A stretch of 64,000 bases of DNA from JAUWPO01 sp965603285 (GCA_965603285.1 CBFDCK010000002.1:11916-75915); one strand, 5' to 3'. Positions 26,531 to 35,314 are shown, counted from the stretch's first letter. The notes: a model not told the origin generated them from the letters alone. Translations and numbers: made by a program.

Positions 26531-26532
26531 TC

Positions 26533-27519
26533 ATGAGTGAAAATATCCAATCCTCTGAAAAGAAGAAATTCACCATATCGCCGCAAGTTACCGCTCTGCT
26601 GCTGGCTTTACTTTTGTTCTTAGCTAGTGGATTTTTGCCCAACGGGTTCAATTCAGTAGATACTGCAATCAACCAGGCTTTTAACATTTTGCGTCTTTCC
26701 TCCTTCCTGGCATTGATCGCCGCCGGGCAGACCTTGGTGATCATAAGTGGTGGTGAAGGTATTGATTTGTCCGCGGGTGCAATCGTTACTATCGCAGTGT
26801 TGATCACCTACAAACTAGTTAACGGTGACAATTCTTTAGTGCTGCCTGTATTATTGTTCGTGATCGCCTGCGGTGCAGCGATTGGATTGATCAACGGTCT
26901 GGGGATCGCTTACCTTAAGATCCCCCCATTTGTTATGACCCTCGGTATGGCAGGGGTTGTAATAGGCACCTTGCTAGTCGTAACTCGCGGCCTTTACGAT
27001 GGAAAAGTTGCGCCGATCATGACAAATATTATCGCTCGCGATCTGGTTTGGGGGATTCCGGGTATGTTGTTCTTGTGGATTATTTTCGGTGTATTGATGA
27101 CGATCTTATTGGAACGCACACGTTATGGTAAACAGCTCTTTGCTATCGGTGTGAACCGACTGACTGCCCGTCTGTCCGGTGTGCGTGTTGATCGAATGGT
27201 AGTCTCCACTTACACCATCGCCGGCGCATTAGCTGCCTTTTCGGGATTCATTCTGGTCGGCTTTACGCAGAACGCCGGTCTGCTGGTTGGCAACCAATAT
27301 CTGTTCCCCTCCATCGCGGCGGTTGCAATCGGCGGCACGCTGCTGTCTGGCGGCAAGGGCAGTTATTTCGGCACGATGGCTGGCGCCATCGTGATCCAAC
27401 TGATCACCAGCTTGCTTACCACCATGCAGTTACCGGAAGCGATCCAACAGATCGTTTACGGCTCGATCCTGATAGTCCTTTTGATCGTTTATGGACGTGA
27501 GAAAGGAATACGACTGTAA
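26533..27519 (+). CDS. Sugar ABC transporter permease (CUT2), second subunit
   Basis: A 328-residue RbsC-type permease with the matching motifs LIAAGQTLVIISGGEGIDLS near residue 60 and GGTLLSGGKGSYFGTMAG near residue 268. Only 2 bp separate it from the first permease, whose end supplies the GGAGG site. Last gene of the importer operon. Confidence 0.92.
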   Translation: MSENIQSSEKKKFTISPQVTALLLALLLFLASGFLPNGFNSVDTAINQAFNILRLSSFLALIAAGQTLVIISGGEGIDLSAGAIVTIAVLITYKLVNGDNSLVLPVLLFVIACGAAIGLINGLGIAYLKIPPFVMTLGMAGVVIGTLLVVTRGLYDGKVAPIMTNIIARDLVWGIPGMLFLWIIFGVLMTILLERTRYGKQLFAIGVNRLTARLSGVRVDRMVVSTYTIAGALAAFSGFILVGFTQNAGLLVGNQYLFPSIAAVAIGGTLLSGGKGSYFGTMAGAIVIQLITSLLTTMQLPEAIQQIVYGSILIVLLIVYGREKGIRL

Positions 27520-27564
27520 TTTCAATCCAAAACCGCAATAAAATCATGGATAAATCACCTCAAC

Positions 27565-27607
27565 TGAAGCCTCGACTTCTTCTCATAATTCAGGAATTGA
27601 GGCTTCA
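27565..27607 (+). terminator. Hairpin after the importer operon
   Basis: TGAAGCCTC (27565-27573) pairs perfectly with GAGGCTTCA (27599-27607) across a 25-nt loop; only a weak T tail follows, so it may be a weak terminator or an mRNA 3' stabiliser. Confidence 0.4.
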
Positions 27608-27791
27608 ATTGCAGATGTAATTTACATTCTTTAAGACATCCTGGTGTGGGTGGAATGGAAGCCTGATGCTGTAACTGACCCATTTTGACCAAGGTCTCGA
27701 TTCCATTAAGCAAACGCCTACATTGGATTTGCCATATACTATTATTCACAACTCAATCATATCCAAACCAGAAGAATCAGAGGAGATAAAA

Positions 27792-28979
27792 ATGCACAAG
27801 ATCAGCTTGCTTGGCGCAGGATTCATTGGAATGTTCTACACACAGACGATCAACCGCAGTCGGTCTAAAGACGTAGTCTCGGTAGTTTACAATCGCACTC
27901 CTGAAACAGCCAAAGAATTCGCCAATAAATATAAAATCCCGCACTGGACCGGAGACATGGATGAAGCCATCAACGATCTAGAAACGGACGTTGTCGTAAT
28001 CGGGCTGCCAAATTTCGAACACAGGGAAGCAGCCATCAAAGCTGCCAAAGCAGGTAAGGTCGTCTTATGCACAAAACCCTTAGCCCGCTCTGGCAAAGAG
28101 GCTAAAGAGATACTCGATGCCGTTGAAAAAGCCGGTATATTCCACGGTTATTTAGAGGATTTGGTCTACACCCCCAAAACATTAAAAGCGCTGGCTGCAG
28201 TGAAAGCCGGATCGATTGGTCGGGTGCTGTGGACACGCTCAAGAGAAACCCATCCTGGTCCGCACTCACCCTGGTTTATAGATAAAGAGCTTGCTGGCGG
28301 AGGAGCATTGATAGATATGGGCTGCCACTGCGCAGAGATCTGCCGCAGCTTTATCGGCAAAGATGTCAGACCGATGCAAGCCTTCGCTCACCACGATACG
28401 ATGGTACACCCAATCGCTGCCGAGGACTTCTCGATCGGCTTGGTCCGTTTTGAGAACGGCGCGGTCGGGCAGATCGAATCAAGCTGGACATTCAGAGGCG
28501 GCATGGACCTGCGCGATGAAGTATCCGGCACAGAAGGCACGATCTGGCTCAATCACTGGCTGCGTACTGGCTTTGAAATGTTCTCTTCAGGTGGCGGTCA
28601 AGGGTATGTAGCTGAAAAAGCTGAACTAGAGCAGGGCTGGCTTTTCCCGGTCGGCAATGAAGAAGATTCCTTAGGCTACGTTGAAATGTTCAACGATATG
28701 TTCGACAGCATCGACAATAGCACAAAACCAACAGAAGACTTTTACGATGGATATGTCGTCAACTGCATACTAGATACCCTGTATAAATCCGCACAATCCG
28801 GAAAATGGGAACCTGTCGAGATCGAAGATTGGCGCGGCGGCAAACATGAAAAAGTGATCACGACCACTGATTATGATGATGAACACATCATTATCAAAGA
28901 AGAAAGAATGCCTGATGGAAAAATCAAATTGATCCTTCAGCATAAAGAAACCGGCAAAGTAACCCAGATCTTTAAATAA
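27792..28979 (+). CDS. Gfo/Idh/MocA family protein with altered catalytic motif
   Basis: A 395-residue member of the family. Rossmann motif ISLLGAGFIGMFY at residues 4-16; GGGALIDMGCHCAEICRSF near residue 170. The usual EKP catalytic triplet reads TKP (LCTKPLARSG near residue 96), so the conserved Glu is missing although Lys remains. Subfamily sister of the 13986 protein (shared HPGPH.PWF). A C-terminal extension of about 40 charged residues follows the normal fold. Start set at the ATG with GAGGAGA upstream. Confidence 0.88.
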   Translation: MHKISLLGAGFIGMFYTQTINRSRSKDVVSVVYNRTPETAKEFANKYKIPHWTGDMDEAINDLETDVVVIGLPNFEHREAAIKAAKAGKVVLCTKPLARSGKEAKEILDAVEKAGIFHGYLEDLVYTPKTLKALAAVKAGSIGRVLWTRSRETHPGPHSPWFIDKELAGGGALIDMGCHCAEICRSFIGKDVRPMQAFAHHDTMVHPIAAEDFSIGLVRFENGAVGQIESSWTFRGGMDLRDEVSGTEGTIWLNHWLRTGFEMFSSGGGQGYVAEKAELEQGWLFPVGNEEDSLGYVEMFNDMFDSIDNSTKPTEDFYDGYVVNCILDTLYKSAQSGKWEPVEIEDWRGGKHEKVITTTDYDDEHIIIKEERMPDGKIKLILQHKETGKVTQIFK

Positions 28980-29040
28980 TCACTACACTCTAACTTGCTG
29001 TTCATTGTCAGAAAAATGAATCGCGCTGAGTAAAAATTTC

Positions 29041-30192
29041 ATGAACTCAAAAGAGCGCCTTCAATCTACCTTGTCACACCAAATTCCAGATCGTATCCCC
29101 TTCGATCTCGGCGGGTCGCCAATGTCTGGTATCCATATCGCTGCCTATGAAAAATTGATCAAATATCTTGGGTTTGACGATCTCGAAACCGAGGTCTATG
29201 ACCATATTCAACAACTGGCGCTCCCCCATGAGCAGGTATTAAAACAGCTTGAGGTTGATATCCGGACCATCAGATCAAGCAGCCCGGTTTCTTTCAAGCT
29301 GGATATTCAAAATATTGGAGACTATACCGAATACACGGATGAATGGGGAGTACGTTGGCGGAAGCCTCTTGTGGGTGGTTTTTATTATGACATGGTTTTC
29401 CACCCACTTGAATATGCTCAAAACCTAACGGAGCTCAGGGATTATACCTGGATAAATCCGGATGATGAAAGCCGCTACTCTGGTCTGGAAGAAATAGCCG
29501 CTAATTACGCCAATAACGGATTAGGTGTAATGCATTGGTCAATTGGACCCGGCGTATCCGAAACACACGCCTGGTTGCGCGGCTATGAAAAATACTATAC
29601 TGATTTTTATTTAAATCCGGATATCGCTGAGACCATTATGTCAAAAGTTGTGGACATCAAGATCGCATACTGGAAAAACGCCTTATCCAGATCAGGCAAA
29701 CACATAGATGTGGTCGTTGAAGCGGACGATTTGGCTGGACAGAACGGGCCGTTGATCTCCCCCAAGGCGTACCGTCAGTTCATTAAACCCCAGCATACCC
29801 GCCTTTTTTCGGCCATCAAAAAGATCGCGCCACATGTGAAAATATTTTTCCACAGCTGTGGTGCAGTCCACGACTTTATTGGTGATTTCATCGAAAGTGG
29901 CATTGACATTCTCAACCCCGTGCAAAAATCGGCGACGGGAATGGACTTGCAGCAGTTAAAGCAAGAATTTGGTAAAGATGTCGTTTTTTGGGGTGGCGGT
30001 GTCGATACCCAAAGGGTATTCGATGGCGATGATATCAAGGCGGTCAGAGTAGATGTGCGCCAGAACATCACAACCCTGAAACCAGGCGGAGGATTTGTAT
30101 TCACACCTGTGCATAACACCCAGGCCAATGTACCCCCACAGAATTACATGGCAATGTGGGAAACGCTCCAAGAAGAAGGTCTTTACCGGTAA
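29041..30192 (+). CDS. Uroporphyrinogen decarboxylase-family protein (methyltransferase-like), HSCG type
   Basis: A 383-residue UroD-superfamily TIM barrel. Such proteins include heme-pathway decarboxylases and zinc-dependent corrinoid methyltransferases (MtaA, MtbA), but many are uncharacterised and occur in sugar loci. The N-terminal MNSKERLQSTLSHQIPDRIP is typical of the non-heme branch. A potential zinc HxC motif is present in FFHSCGAV near residue 277, while the late region reads TPVHNTQ, with no Cys there. No heme or corrinoid protein gene adjoins it, so its function here is unknown. A second family member starts at 33680. Confidence 0.85.
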   Translation: MNSKERLQSTLSHQIPDRIPFDLGGSPMSGIHIAAYEKLIKYLGFDDLETEVYDHIQQLALPHEQVLKQLEVDIRTIRSSSPVSFKLDIQNIGDYTEYTDEWGVRWRKPLVGGFYYDMVFHPLEYAQNLTELRDYTWINPDDESRYSGLEEIAANYANNGLGVMHWSIGPGVSETHAWLRGYEKYYTDFYLNPDIAETIMSKVVDIKIAYWKNALSRSGKHIDVVVEADDLAGQNGPLISPKAYRQFIKPQHTRLFSAIKKIAPHVKIFFHSCGAVHDFIGDFIESGIDILNPVQKSATGMDLQQLKQEFGKDVVFWGGGVDTQRVFDGDDIKAVRVDVRQNITTLKPGGGFVFTPVHNTQANVPPQNYMAMWETLQEEGLYR

Positions 30193-30203
30193 AAAGAGTA
30201 AAC

Positions 30204-31043
30204 ATGTACAGCAAACGAAATTATCTGAACAAAAGCTATATCGAGATCATCAATCCAAACATTACACGCGGCAAGATCAAGTTCGCCATTTTTGATTTTG
30301 ACGGCACTATCTCCTTGATCCGCGAGGGTTGGCAACAGATCATGATCTCCATGATGGTTGATATCCTTATGCAAATACCAGAGCATGAAAGCCGGGACGA
30401 GATCGAAATAATCGTGCGTACCTATGTAGCCAATACAACAGGGAAACAAACCATCTACCAGATGATCCGCTTAGCGGAAGAGATCGAAAAAAGAGGCAGC
30501 GTGCCCCAAGAACCGCTGGCATATAAAAATCTATATCACGATCTGCTGATGAAGCGCATCATTGAACGGCTGGACGGCTTGCGCAGCGGTGATCTCCAAC
30601 CAGAAGATTGGGCTGTGCCCGGCGCATTAGATATGCTGGCTGTTCTGAATCAGTATGAGGTCACTCACTTCCTGGCTTCCGGCACTGATGAAAAATACGT
30701 GTTAGATGAAGCCGATCTTTTAGGCGTTTCGAAATACTTCGTCGGTATATATGGCGCATTAGATGATTACAAGAATTTCTCAAAAAAGATAGTCATTCAA
30801 AAGATCATCAAAGACAACCAACTCAGCGGTCCCGAACTGGTCGGTTTCGGTGATGGTTACGTGGAAATTGAAGACACCAAAGCGGTCGGCGGTATTGCCG
30901 TTGGGGTTGCCACCAATGAAACCGAACGCCAAGGTATTGATGAATGGAAGCGTGAGCGGTTAATCTCTTCTGGCGCAGATATCATTATGCCTGATTTCCG
31001 CCAATATCAATATCTTATTAATTATTTAATGTTGGAGAAGTGA
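30204..31043 (+). CDS. HAD-superfamily hydrolase (sugar phosphatase-like)
   Basis: A 279-residue protein with the HAD nucleophile motif FDFDGTIS near residue 31, a Ser in LASGTDE (motif II) near residue 158, and an acidic motif GFGDGYVEIEDTKAVGG near residue 215. A large helical cap is inserted after motif I. Probably removes phosphate from a sugar phosphate. The ATG at 30204 is chosen because the 5' extension would overlap the UroD gene. It overlaps the next gene region by a few bases, consistent with one transcription unit. Confidence 0.85.
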   Translation: MYSKRNYLNKSYIEIINPNITRGKIKFAIFDFDGTISLIREGWQQIMISMMVDILMQIPEHESRDEIEIIVRTYVANTTGKQTIYQMIRLAEEIEKRGSVPQEPLAYKNLYHDLLMKRIIERLDGLRSGDLQPEDWAVPGALDMLAVLNQYEVTHFLASGTDEKYVLDEADLLGVSKYFVGIYGALDDYKNFSKKIVIQKIIKDNQLSGPELVGFGDGYVEIEDTKAVGGIAVGVATNETERQGIDEWKRERLISSGADIIMPDFRQYQYLINYLMLEK

Positions 31044-31045
31044 AC

Positions 31046-32020
31046 ATGCCTTACCCCATTTTTGACCGCTCGAAATTGACTTTACTCTCGCTATCAGATC
31101 GGGAACATGACCTATCCATGGATGTAATCCTAGACTTATCAGATGTGATCCCCACTTTTGAGAACGGGAATTTAGAAACTCTCGCCAAGCGCATCGTTAA
31201 AGCCCACCAGCGCGGAGCAGCTGTGATCTTTTTAATGGGCGCCCATGTGATTCGCAGCGGCGTATCTCGTTTTCTGATCGACCTGATGGAAAAAGGAATG
31301 ATCGACCTGATCGGATGCAACGGGGCAGTCACCATTCACGATATGGAATTTGCCATGATCGGCAAAACGACTGAGAGTGTTGCCAGGTATATTCAGGTCG
31401 GGCAGTTTGGTCTGTGGAAAGAGACCGGTCGGGTAAATGATGCCGCTAAATTCGCTTACGAGCATGGTCTTGGTCTGGGTGAATCAATTGGCAAAATGAT
31501 CCATGACAACCCCGACGAATTCCCAAATAGCGATATAAGTGTGTTGGCAACCGGCTACGGCCTGGGCATCCCAATCACCGTGCACGTTGGCATTGGACAA
31601 GACATCGTTCACGAACACCCGAACTTTGACGGGGCTGCTTACGGCGCGGCCAGCTACCGCGACTTCCTGACGTTCGTCAACTGCGTCGAAAACCTGGAGG
31701 GAGGCGTGATGCTCAATATTGGTACAGCCGTGATGGGACCAGAAGTGTACCTGAAGGCATTGGCAATGGCCCGCAACGTAGCGATGCAGGAGAATCGAGT
31801 GATTAAACATTTCACCACAGGCGTTCTTGATATAGTCGACCTGGGAGAAAACCCAGGAAAAGAAGCCCCAAAAACCGACGCCGTTTATTATTTCCGGCCA
31901 TTTAAAACAGTCTTAGTGCGTACCGTTGCCGATGGTGGTGAGAGTTATTATGTCAGAGGAAATCACCGGGTAACCGTTTCCAATCTGCACCGTTTGATTT
32001 TAGAAAACCTTCAGGCGTGA
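31046..32020 (+). CDS. Conserved protein of unknown function linked to heptose-type genes
   Basis: A 324-residue soluble protein. Visible conserved-looking blocks are AAVIFLMGAHVIRSG near residue 55, GCNGAVTIHDMEFAMIGKTT near residue 90, and ITVHVGIGQDIVHEHPNFDG near residue 180. The alternating strand/helix pattern and glycine loops suggest a Rossmann-like fold, and it is loosely reminiscent of deoxyhypusine-synthase-like proteins, but I cannot name the family firmly. Start ATG has GGAGA 8 nt upstream; a GTG two codons earlier is less likely. It is embedded between the HAD phosphatase and the PfkB kinase with tight spacing, so it probably acts on the same metabolite. Confidence 0.7.
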   Translation: MPYPIFDRSKLTLLSLSDREHDLSMDVILDLSDVIPTFENGNLETLAKRIVKAHQRGAAVIFLMGAHVIRSGVSRFLIDLMEKGMIDLIGCNGAVTIHDMEFAMIGKTTESVARYIQVGQFGLWKETGRVNDAAKFAYEHGLGLGESIGKMIHDNPDEFPNSDISVLATGYGLGIPITVHVGIGQDIVHEHPNFDGAAYGAASYRDFLTFVNCVENLEGGVMLNIGTAVMGPEVYLKALAMARNVAMQENRVIKHFTTGVLDIVDLGENPGKEAPKTDAVYYFRPFKTVLVRTVADGGESYYVRGNHRVTVSNLHRLILENLQA

Positions 32021-32024
32021 GATT

Positions 32025-33077
32025 ATGGAAAACAAAAGGCTTGAAAAAATCCTTACATCTTTCCCGGAAGGAAAGATCGCCGTTCTGGGTGATTTCTTCC
32101 TCGACCTGTACATATCATTGGATCGGTCCTTATCCGAGCTTTCACTGGAAACCAATTTAGAAGCATTCCAGGCTGTGGACATCAAAGACCTTCCAGGCGC
32201 TGCGGGCGTGGTAACCAATAACCTGGTCGCTCTAGGAGCCAGCACATCTGCGATCGCATACACCGGTGATGACGGCAACGGCTACATGCTGCGTAAAGAA
32301 CTGAGCCAACGGGGCGTTAACATCGAACACCTGCTGCAATCTACAGAACGCTTCACGCCTACTTATATAAAACCGATGATGACCGAAGTGGCTGGCTCCA
32401 CGATTGAGCTCAACCGCATCGATGTCAAGAACCGCACACCTAATTCCTTAGAACTGGAAAATGAGATCATCCAGCGGATTAGAGTTGCCATTAAGGATCA
32501 TGATGGCATCTTGGTCGCTGAGCAGGTCAAAGATGATAGCTGTAGTGTGCTCTCGCCGCGTGTGCGCATGGCGCTGGCGGATATATCGCTAGCGAATCCC
32601 GACAAAGTATTTATTGTAGATTCCAGGCATTTCACCGCCAAATATGAGCATGTCTCGCTCAAAGTGAATTTATTCGAAGCCATTAAAGCCGCTGGCGAGC
32701 TTAATGCTCGATTCCATACTCAAAAGAAAGCCGACAAGCTGGAAACAGCCATAATCTGCCAGCGCTTGCTATGGAAAAAGGTCAAAAGACCAATTTTCAT
32801 CACCCTTGGATCAAAAGGCATCAGCGGCTACGCAGATGGGGAAGATTTTTATCATCCCGGATATCACACCACTGGACCAATCGATATCGTCGGCGCTGGC
32901 GATTCGGTACTGGCTGGCTGCGGGGTATCCCTATGTGCCGGCGCTATGCCTGAGGAAGCTGCCTATATCGGCAATCTGATCGGTTCGATCACCATTGAAC
33001 AAATCGGCACGACCGGTATTGCCACGCCAGAACAGCTGCTTGAAAGACATTACGAATACCAAAAACAAAACCACTAA
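32025..33077 (+). CDS. PfkB-family carbohydrate kinase (HldE N-terminal domain-like)
   Basis: A 350-residue ribokinase-fold kinase. AVLGDFFLDLYISLDRS at the N-terminus and DLPGAAGVVTNNLVALGA near residue 50 resemble the heptose 7-phosphate kinase domain of RfaE/HldE. The catalytic loop DIVGAGDSVLAGCG is near residue 287. The nucleotidyltransferase half of bifunctional HldE is absent. An insert near residues 215-240 (NARFHTQKKADKLETA) is atypical. With the following SIS isomerase and the HAD phosphatase it resembles the three enzymes of heptose-phosphate processing, here in a catabolic setting. Confidence 0.85.
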   Translation: MENKRLEKILTSFPEGKIAVLGDFFLDLYISLDRSLSELSLETNLEAFQAVDIKDLPGAAGVVTNNLVALGASTSAIAYTGDDGNGYMLRKELSQRGVNIEHLLQSTERFTPTYIKPMMTEVAGSTIELNRIDVKNRTPNSLELENEIIQRIRVAIKDHDGILVAEQVKDDSCSVLSPRVRMALADISLANPDKVFIVDSRHFTAKYEHVSLKVNLFEAIKAAGELNARFHTQKKADKLETAIICQRLLWKKVKRPIFITLGSKGISGYADGEDFYHPGYHTTGPIDIVGAGDSVLAGCGVSLCAGAMPEEAAYIGNLIGSITIEQIGTTGIATPEQLLERHYEYQKQNH

Positions 33078-33101
33078 CTTCATGCAAAAGGAAAATCAAA
33101 T

Positions 33102-33671
33102 ATGAAAGCTTATCAAGATATCATCGTTGACTACATTGATGACCTAAAATCCGTTTTGGACCAACTCTCCAAACCGGATCTCCTGGCGATCATCAACGCA
33201 CTGGCAAAAGCCCGCCAGGATGAAAAAACTATCTACATTTGCGGCAACGGCGGCAGCGCGTCTACCGCCAGCCACATGGTTTGTGACCTCTCAAAGAACA
33301 CCCGTAAAGATGAAGCTAAACGCCTCAAAGTGATCGGATTATCCGATAACATAGCCTTAATGACCGCCTATGCCAATGACGAAGGCTATGACCGAATTTT
33401 TGCCGAACAGATCATATCCTTGATCCAGCCGGGTGATGTGCTGCTGGCTATCAGCGGCAGCGGAAACTCTCCTAATGTGTTGCTCGGTGTAGAAACCGCC
33501 AAGCAAATCGGCGCCACAACAATCGGGCTGACCGGTTTTCAAGGCGGACAGCTTATAGAGTTGGTCGATATTTGCCTGATTGTTCCCTACAACAGTCTGG
33601 AACAGATCGAAGATGTGCATTTGATTATCAACCACATCCTGACCATCAGCCTTGGGCAGGGCAAAGCATAA
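33102..33671 (+). CDS. SIS-domain sugar phosphate isomerase (GmhA-like)
   Basis: A 189-residue phosphosugar isomerase. The phosphate-binding segment CGNGGSASTASHMVCDLSKN (residues 47-66) and the second loop LAISGSGNSPNVL (near residue 121) match GmhA, which converts sedoheptulose 7-phosphate to heptose 7-phosphate. Length is normal for GmhA. AAAGGAA site upstream. It follows the HldE-like kinase by 24 bp. Confidence 0.88.
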   Translation: MKAYQDIIVDYIDDLKSVLDQLSKPDLLAIINALAKARQDEKTIYICGNGGSASTASHMVCDLSKNTRKDEAKRLKVIGLSDNIALMTAYANDEGYDRIFAEQIISLIQPGDVLLAISGSGNSPNVLLGVETAKQIGATTIGLTGFQGGQLIELVDICLIVPYNSLEQIEDVHLIINHILTISLGQGKA

Positions 33672-33679
33672 AAAAGAAA

Positions 33680-34813
33680 TTGAACGCCCGCCAACGTGTC
33701 ATCCAGACCTTAGACCACCAACTGCCCGACCGCGTCCCTCTGGCAATTTGGGGTGGTCCGTATGGCATTGTGGACGAACTCTACTTCAAGCTGCTGCCCT
33801 TATTGGGTTTAAGCGAGCCCGTCGCACCCTTCCGCCAAGGCCACACCGTCAATCATATCGATGACCGCGTCTTGAAAAAACTGGGCGCTGACATTCGCTA
33901 CGTTTGGCCGGGAGCCTCGCCTACCAGCCCGCGTTACCCAACTGATGACCCTGATATCTTCCTGGATGGCTTCGGTCAGAAGTGGATCCAAACCTTCCCA
34001 TACTTCACCGCCACAGATGGGTTGCTAAAACAAGCCCATTCAATCTCGGAAATCGATGAACTGGTCAATTGGCCGGATACCAGCAAACCCGAATGGACTG
34101 CAGGGGTAGCTGAGCGATCGTGCATACTGGCAAAAGACGGAGAATACTACATTGCCGCCCGCATGGTCGTCTCGCATGGTCCCTTTCAGCTTGCCTGTGA
34201 CCTACGCGGCGCTGCCGAATTCATGCTGGATATGGTGATGAATCCAGATTTCGCCGCCGCCCTGCTGGACAAAGTCACCACTACCATCTGCGGCTTGACC
34301 GATGCTTACATGCAATCGGGAGGCCAATATTATGACCTGATCGAACTTCCCGGCGATGACTATGCCAGCAACGTCAACCTGATTATCTCCCCCAAGATGT
34401 TCCGGGATTTCATCAAACCCTGCATTAAACGCATGGTGGAGACTATCCGCGCACACAAGTCAGATATCAAGATCATGTTGCACTCGGATGGCGCAATTCA
34501 AAAATTGATCCCAGATTTCATTGAACTCGGGATCGATGTGCTGCACCCACTGGAACCTGTTTCTGGTATAGATGTAGCTGCCGTAAAACACGAATTCGGG
34601 CAGCAGATCGCTTTCATTGGCGGTATCGATATTTCCAAAGCCATGCCGGGTAATCTGCAAGACGTGTGTACAGACGTGGATCGCTGTATTCGGGACCTCG
34701 CTCCCAGGGGAGGGTACATAATGGCACCCTGCAATCATTTACAAGCTGATGTGTCTCCCGAAAATGTGATTGAAATGTTCAGTTACGCGTGCGAGAACGG
34801 TAGATATAAATAG
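33680..34813 (+). CDS. Uroporphyrinogen decarboxylase-family protein, HSDG type
   Basis: A protein of about 377 residues paralogous to the 29041 product. The start is set at TTG because the resulting (M)NARQRVIQTLDHQLPDRVP aligns with the N-terminus of the paralogue; the ribosome site is weak. The HxC motif of zinc-dependent relatives reads HSDG (MLHSDGAI near residue 270), with Asp in place of Cys. The late segment reads APCNHLQADV, carrying a Cys that the paralogue lacks there. The two proteins therefore probably differ in metal chemistry. Last gene of the catabolic block before a run of gene relics. Confidence 0.83.
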   Translation: MNARQRVIQTLDHQLPDRVPLAIWGGPYGIVDELYFKLLPLLGLSEPVAPFRQGHTVNHIDDRVLKKLGADIRYVWPGASPTSPRYPTDDPDIFLDGFGQKWIQTFPYFTATDGLLKQAHSISEIDELVNWPDTSKPEWTAGVAERSCILAKDGEYYIAARMVVSHGPFQLACDLRGAAEFMLDMVMNPDFAAALLDKVTTTICGLTDAYMQSGGQYYDLIELPGDDYASNVNLIISPKMFRDFIKPCIKRMVETIRAHKSDIKIMLHSDGAIQKLIPDFIELGIDVLHPLEPVSGIDVAAVKHEFGQQIAFIGGIDISKAMPGNLQDVCTDVDRCIRDLAPRGGYIMAPCNHLQADVSPENVIEMFSYACENGRYK

Positions 34814-34832
34814 ATCGTGACTATGCGCATTT

Positions 34833-35031
34833 CTATGCTTTTTTCTTTAACTCCTCTAACAAGCTCGCGATAACCCAGAATTGGTCACCATGATATCGGC
34901 TTCATCAAAGTCGTAAACCCGGGTCAAACCTTTCCTGTCAATCTTCTGCGACCGCAACTCGGTCACACTTACACATCGTGCGTTCCATGCTGCCTTAAAG
35001 CGGTATCGGATCGTAACACCCCTCGTTATTC
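34833..35031 (-). pseudogene. Relic of a transcriptional-regulator C-terminus (DeoR-like, tentative)
   Basis: The minus strand encodes a fragment with ARCVSVTELRSQKIDRKGLT, then RVYDFDEADIMVTN, which resembles the sugar-phosphate-sensing C-terminal domain of DeoR-type repressors (SK.GR..L.RV..L...D..ITD). The frame then breaks; a shifted frame gives a natural-looking end, VIASLLEELKKKA and stop. No start or N-terminal helix-turn-helix remains. Family assignment is an inference from a short stretch. Confidence 0.4.
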
Positions 35032-35032
35032 A

Positions 35033-35134
35033 TCAAGTTATGCGTGAAAAAACGACTTTAACCACCCGATAATTGTGAAAGAACCCGTAGTACACATATA
35101 CTTCAGGCAAACTTTTTTCGCAATGCATAATCAT
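35033..35134 (-). pseudogene. 33-codon fragment near the tRNA-Asp end of the block
   Basis: An ATG with an AGGAG-like site opens a frame reading MIMHCEKSLPEVYVYYGFFH and stopping after 33 residues. The EVYVYYG segment is similar to the ends of the relics at 9917 and near 15416. It may be a leftover rather than a small gene. Confidence 0.25.
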
Positions 35135-35167
35135 TCTCAGGCTCCTCGATACATGTCGAATTAATAT

Positions 35168-35202
35168 AAAAAAGCCCGGAGAGCGAAATAATCTTTCCGA
35201 AC
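35168..35202 (-). terminator. Terminator of tRNA-Asp
   Basis: On the minus strand GTTCGGA and TCCGGGC pair (two G-U pairs) and are followed by six T, about 30 nt beyond the tRNA 3' end. Confidence 0.55.
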
Positions 35203-35228
35203 TTTCTGTCATACTAAAATTGCACAGG

Positions 35229-35303
35229 CGGTCCCGACGGGATTCGAACCCGCGATCTCGGCCTTGACAGGGCCGCGTGTTAAACCAGCTACACTACGGG
35301 ACC
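35229..35303 (-). tRNA. tRNA-Asp (GTC)
   Basis: Minus-strand cloverleaf. Acceptor GGTCCCG pairs with CGGGACC and discriminator G. The anticodon loop CTGTCAA gives anticodon GTC between CGGCC and GGCCG, and the T-loop is TTCGAAT. The CCA tail is not encoded in full (GCC followed by T). The 3' end faces the catabolic block. Confidence 0.95.
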
Positions 35304-35314
35304 GTGCGGGCAGA

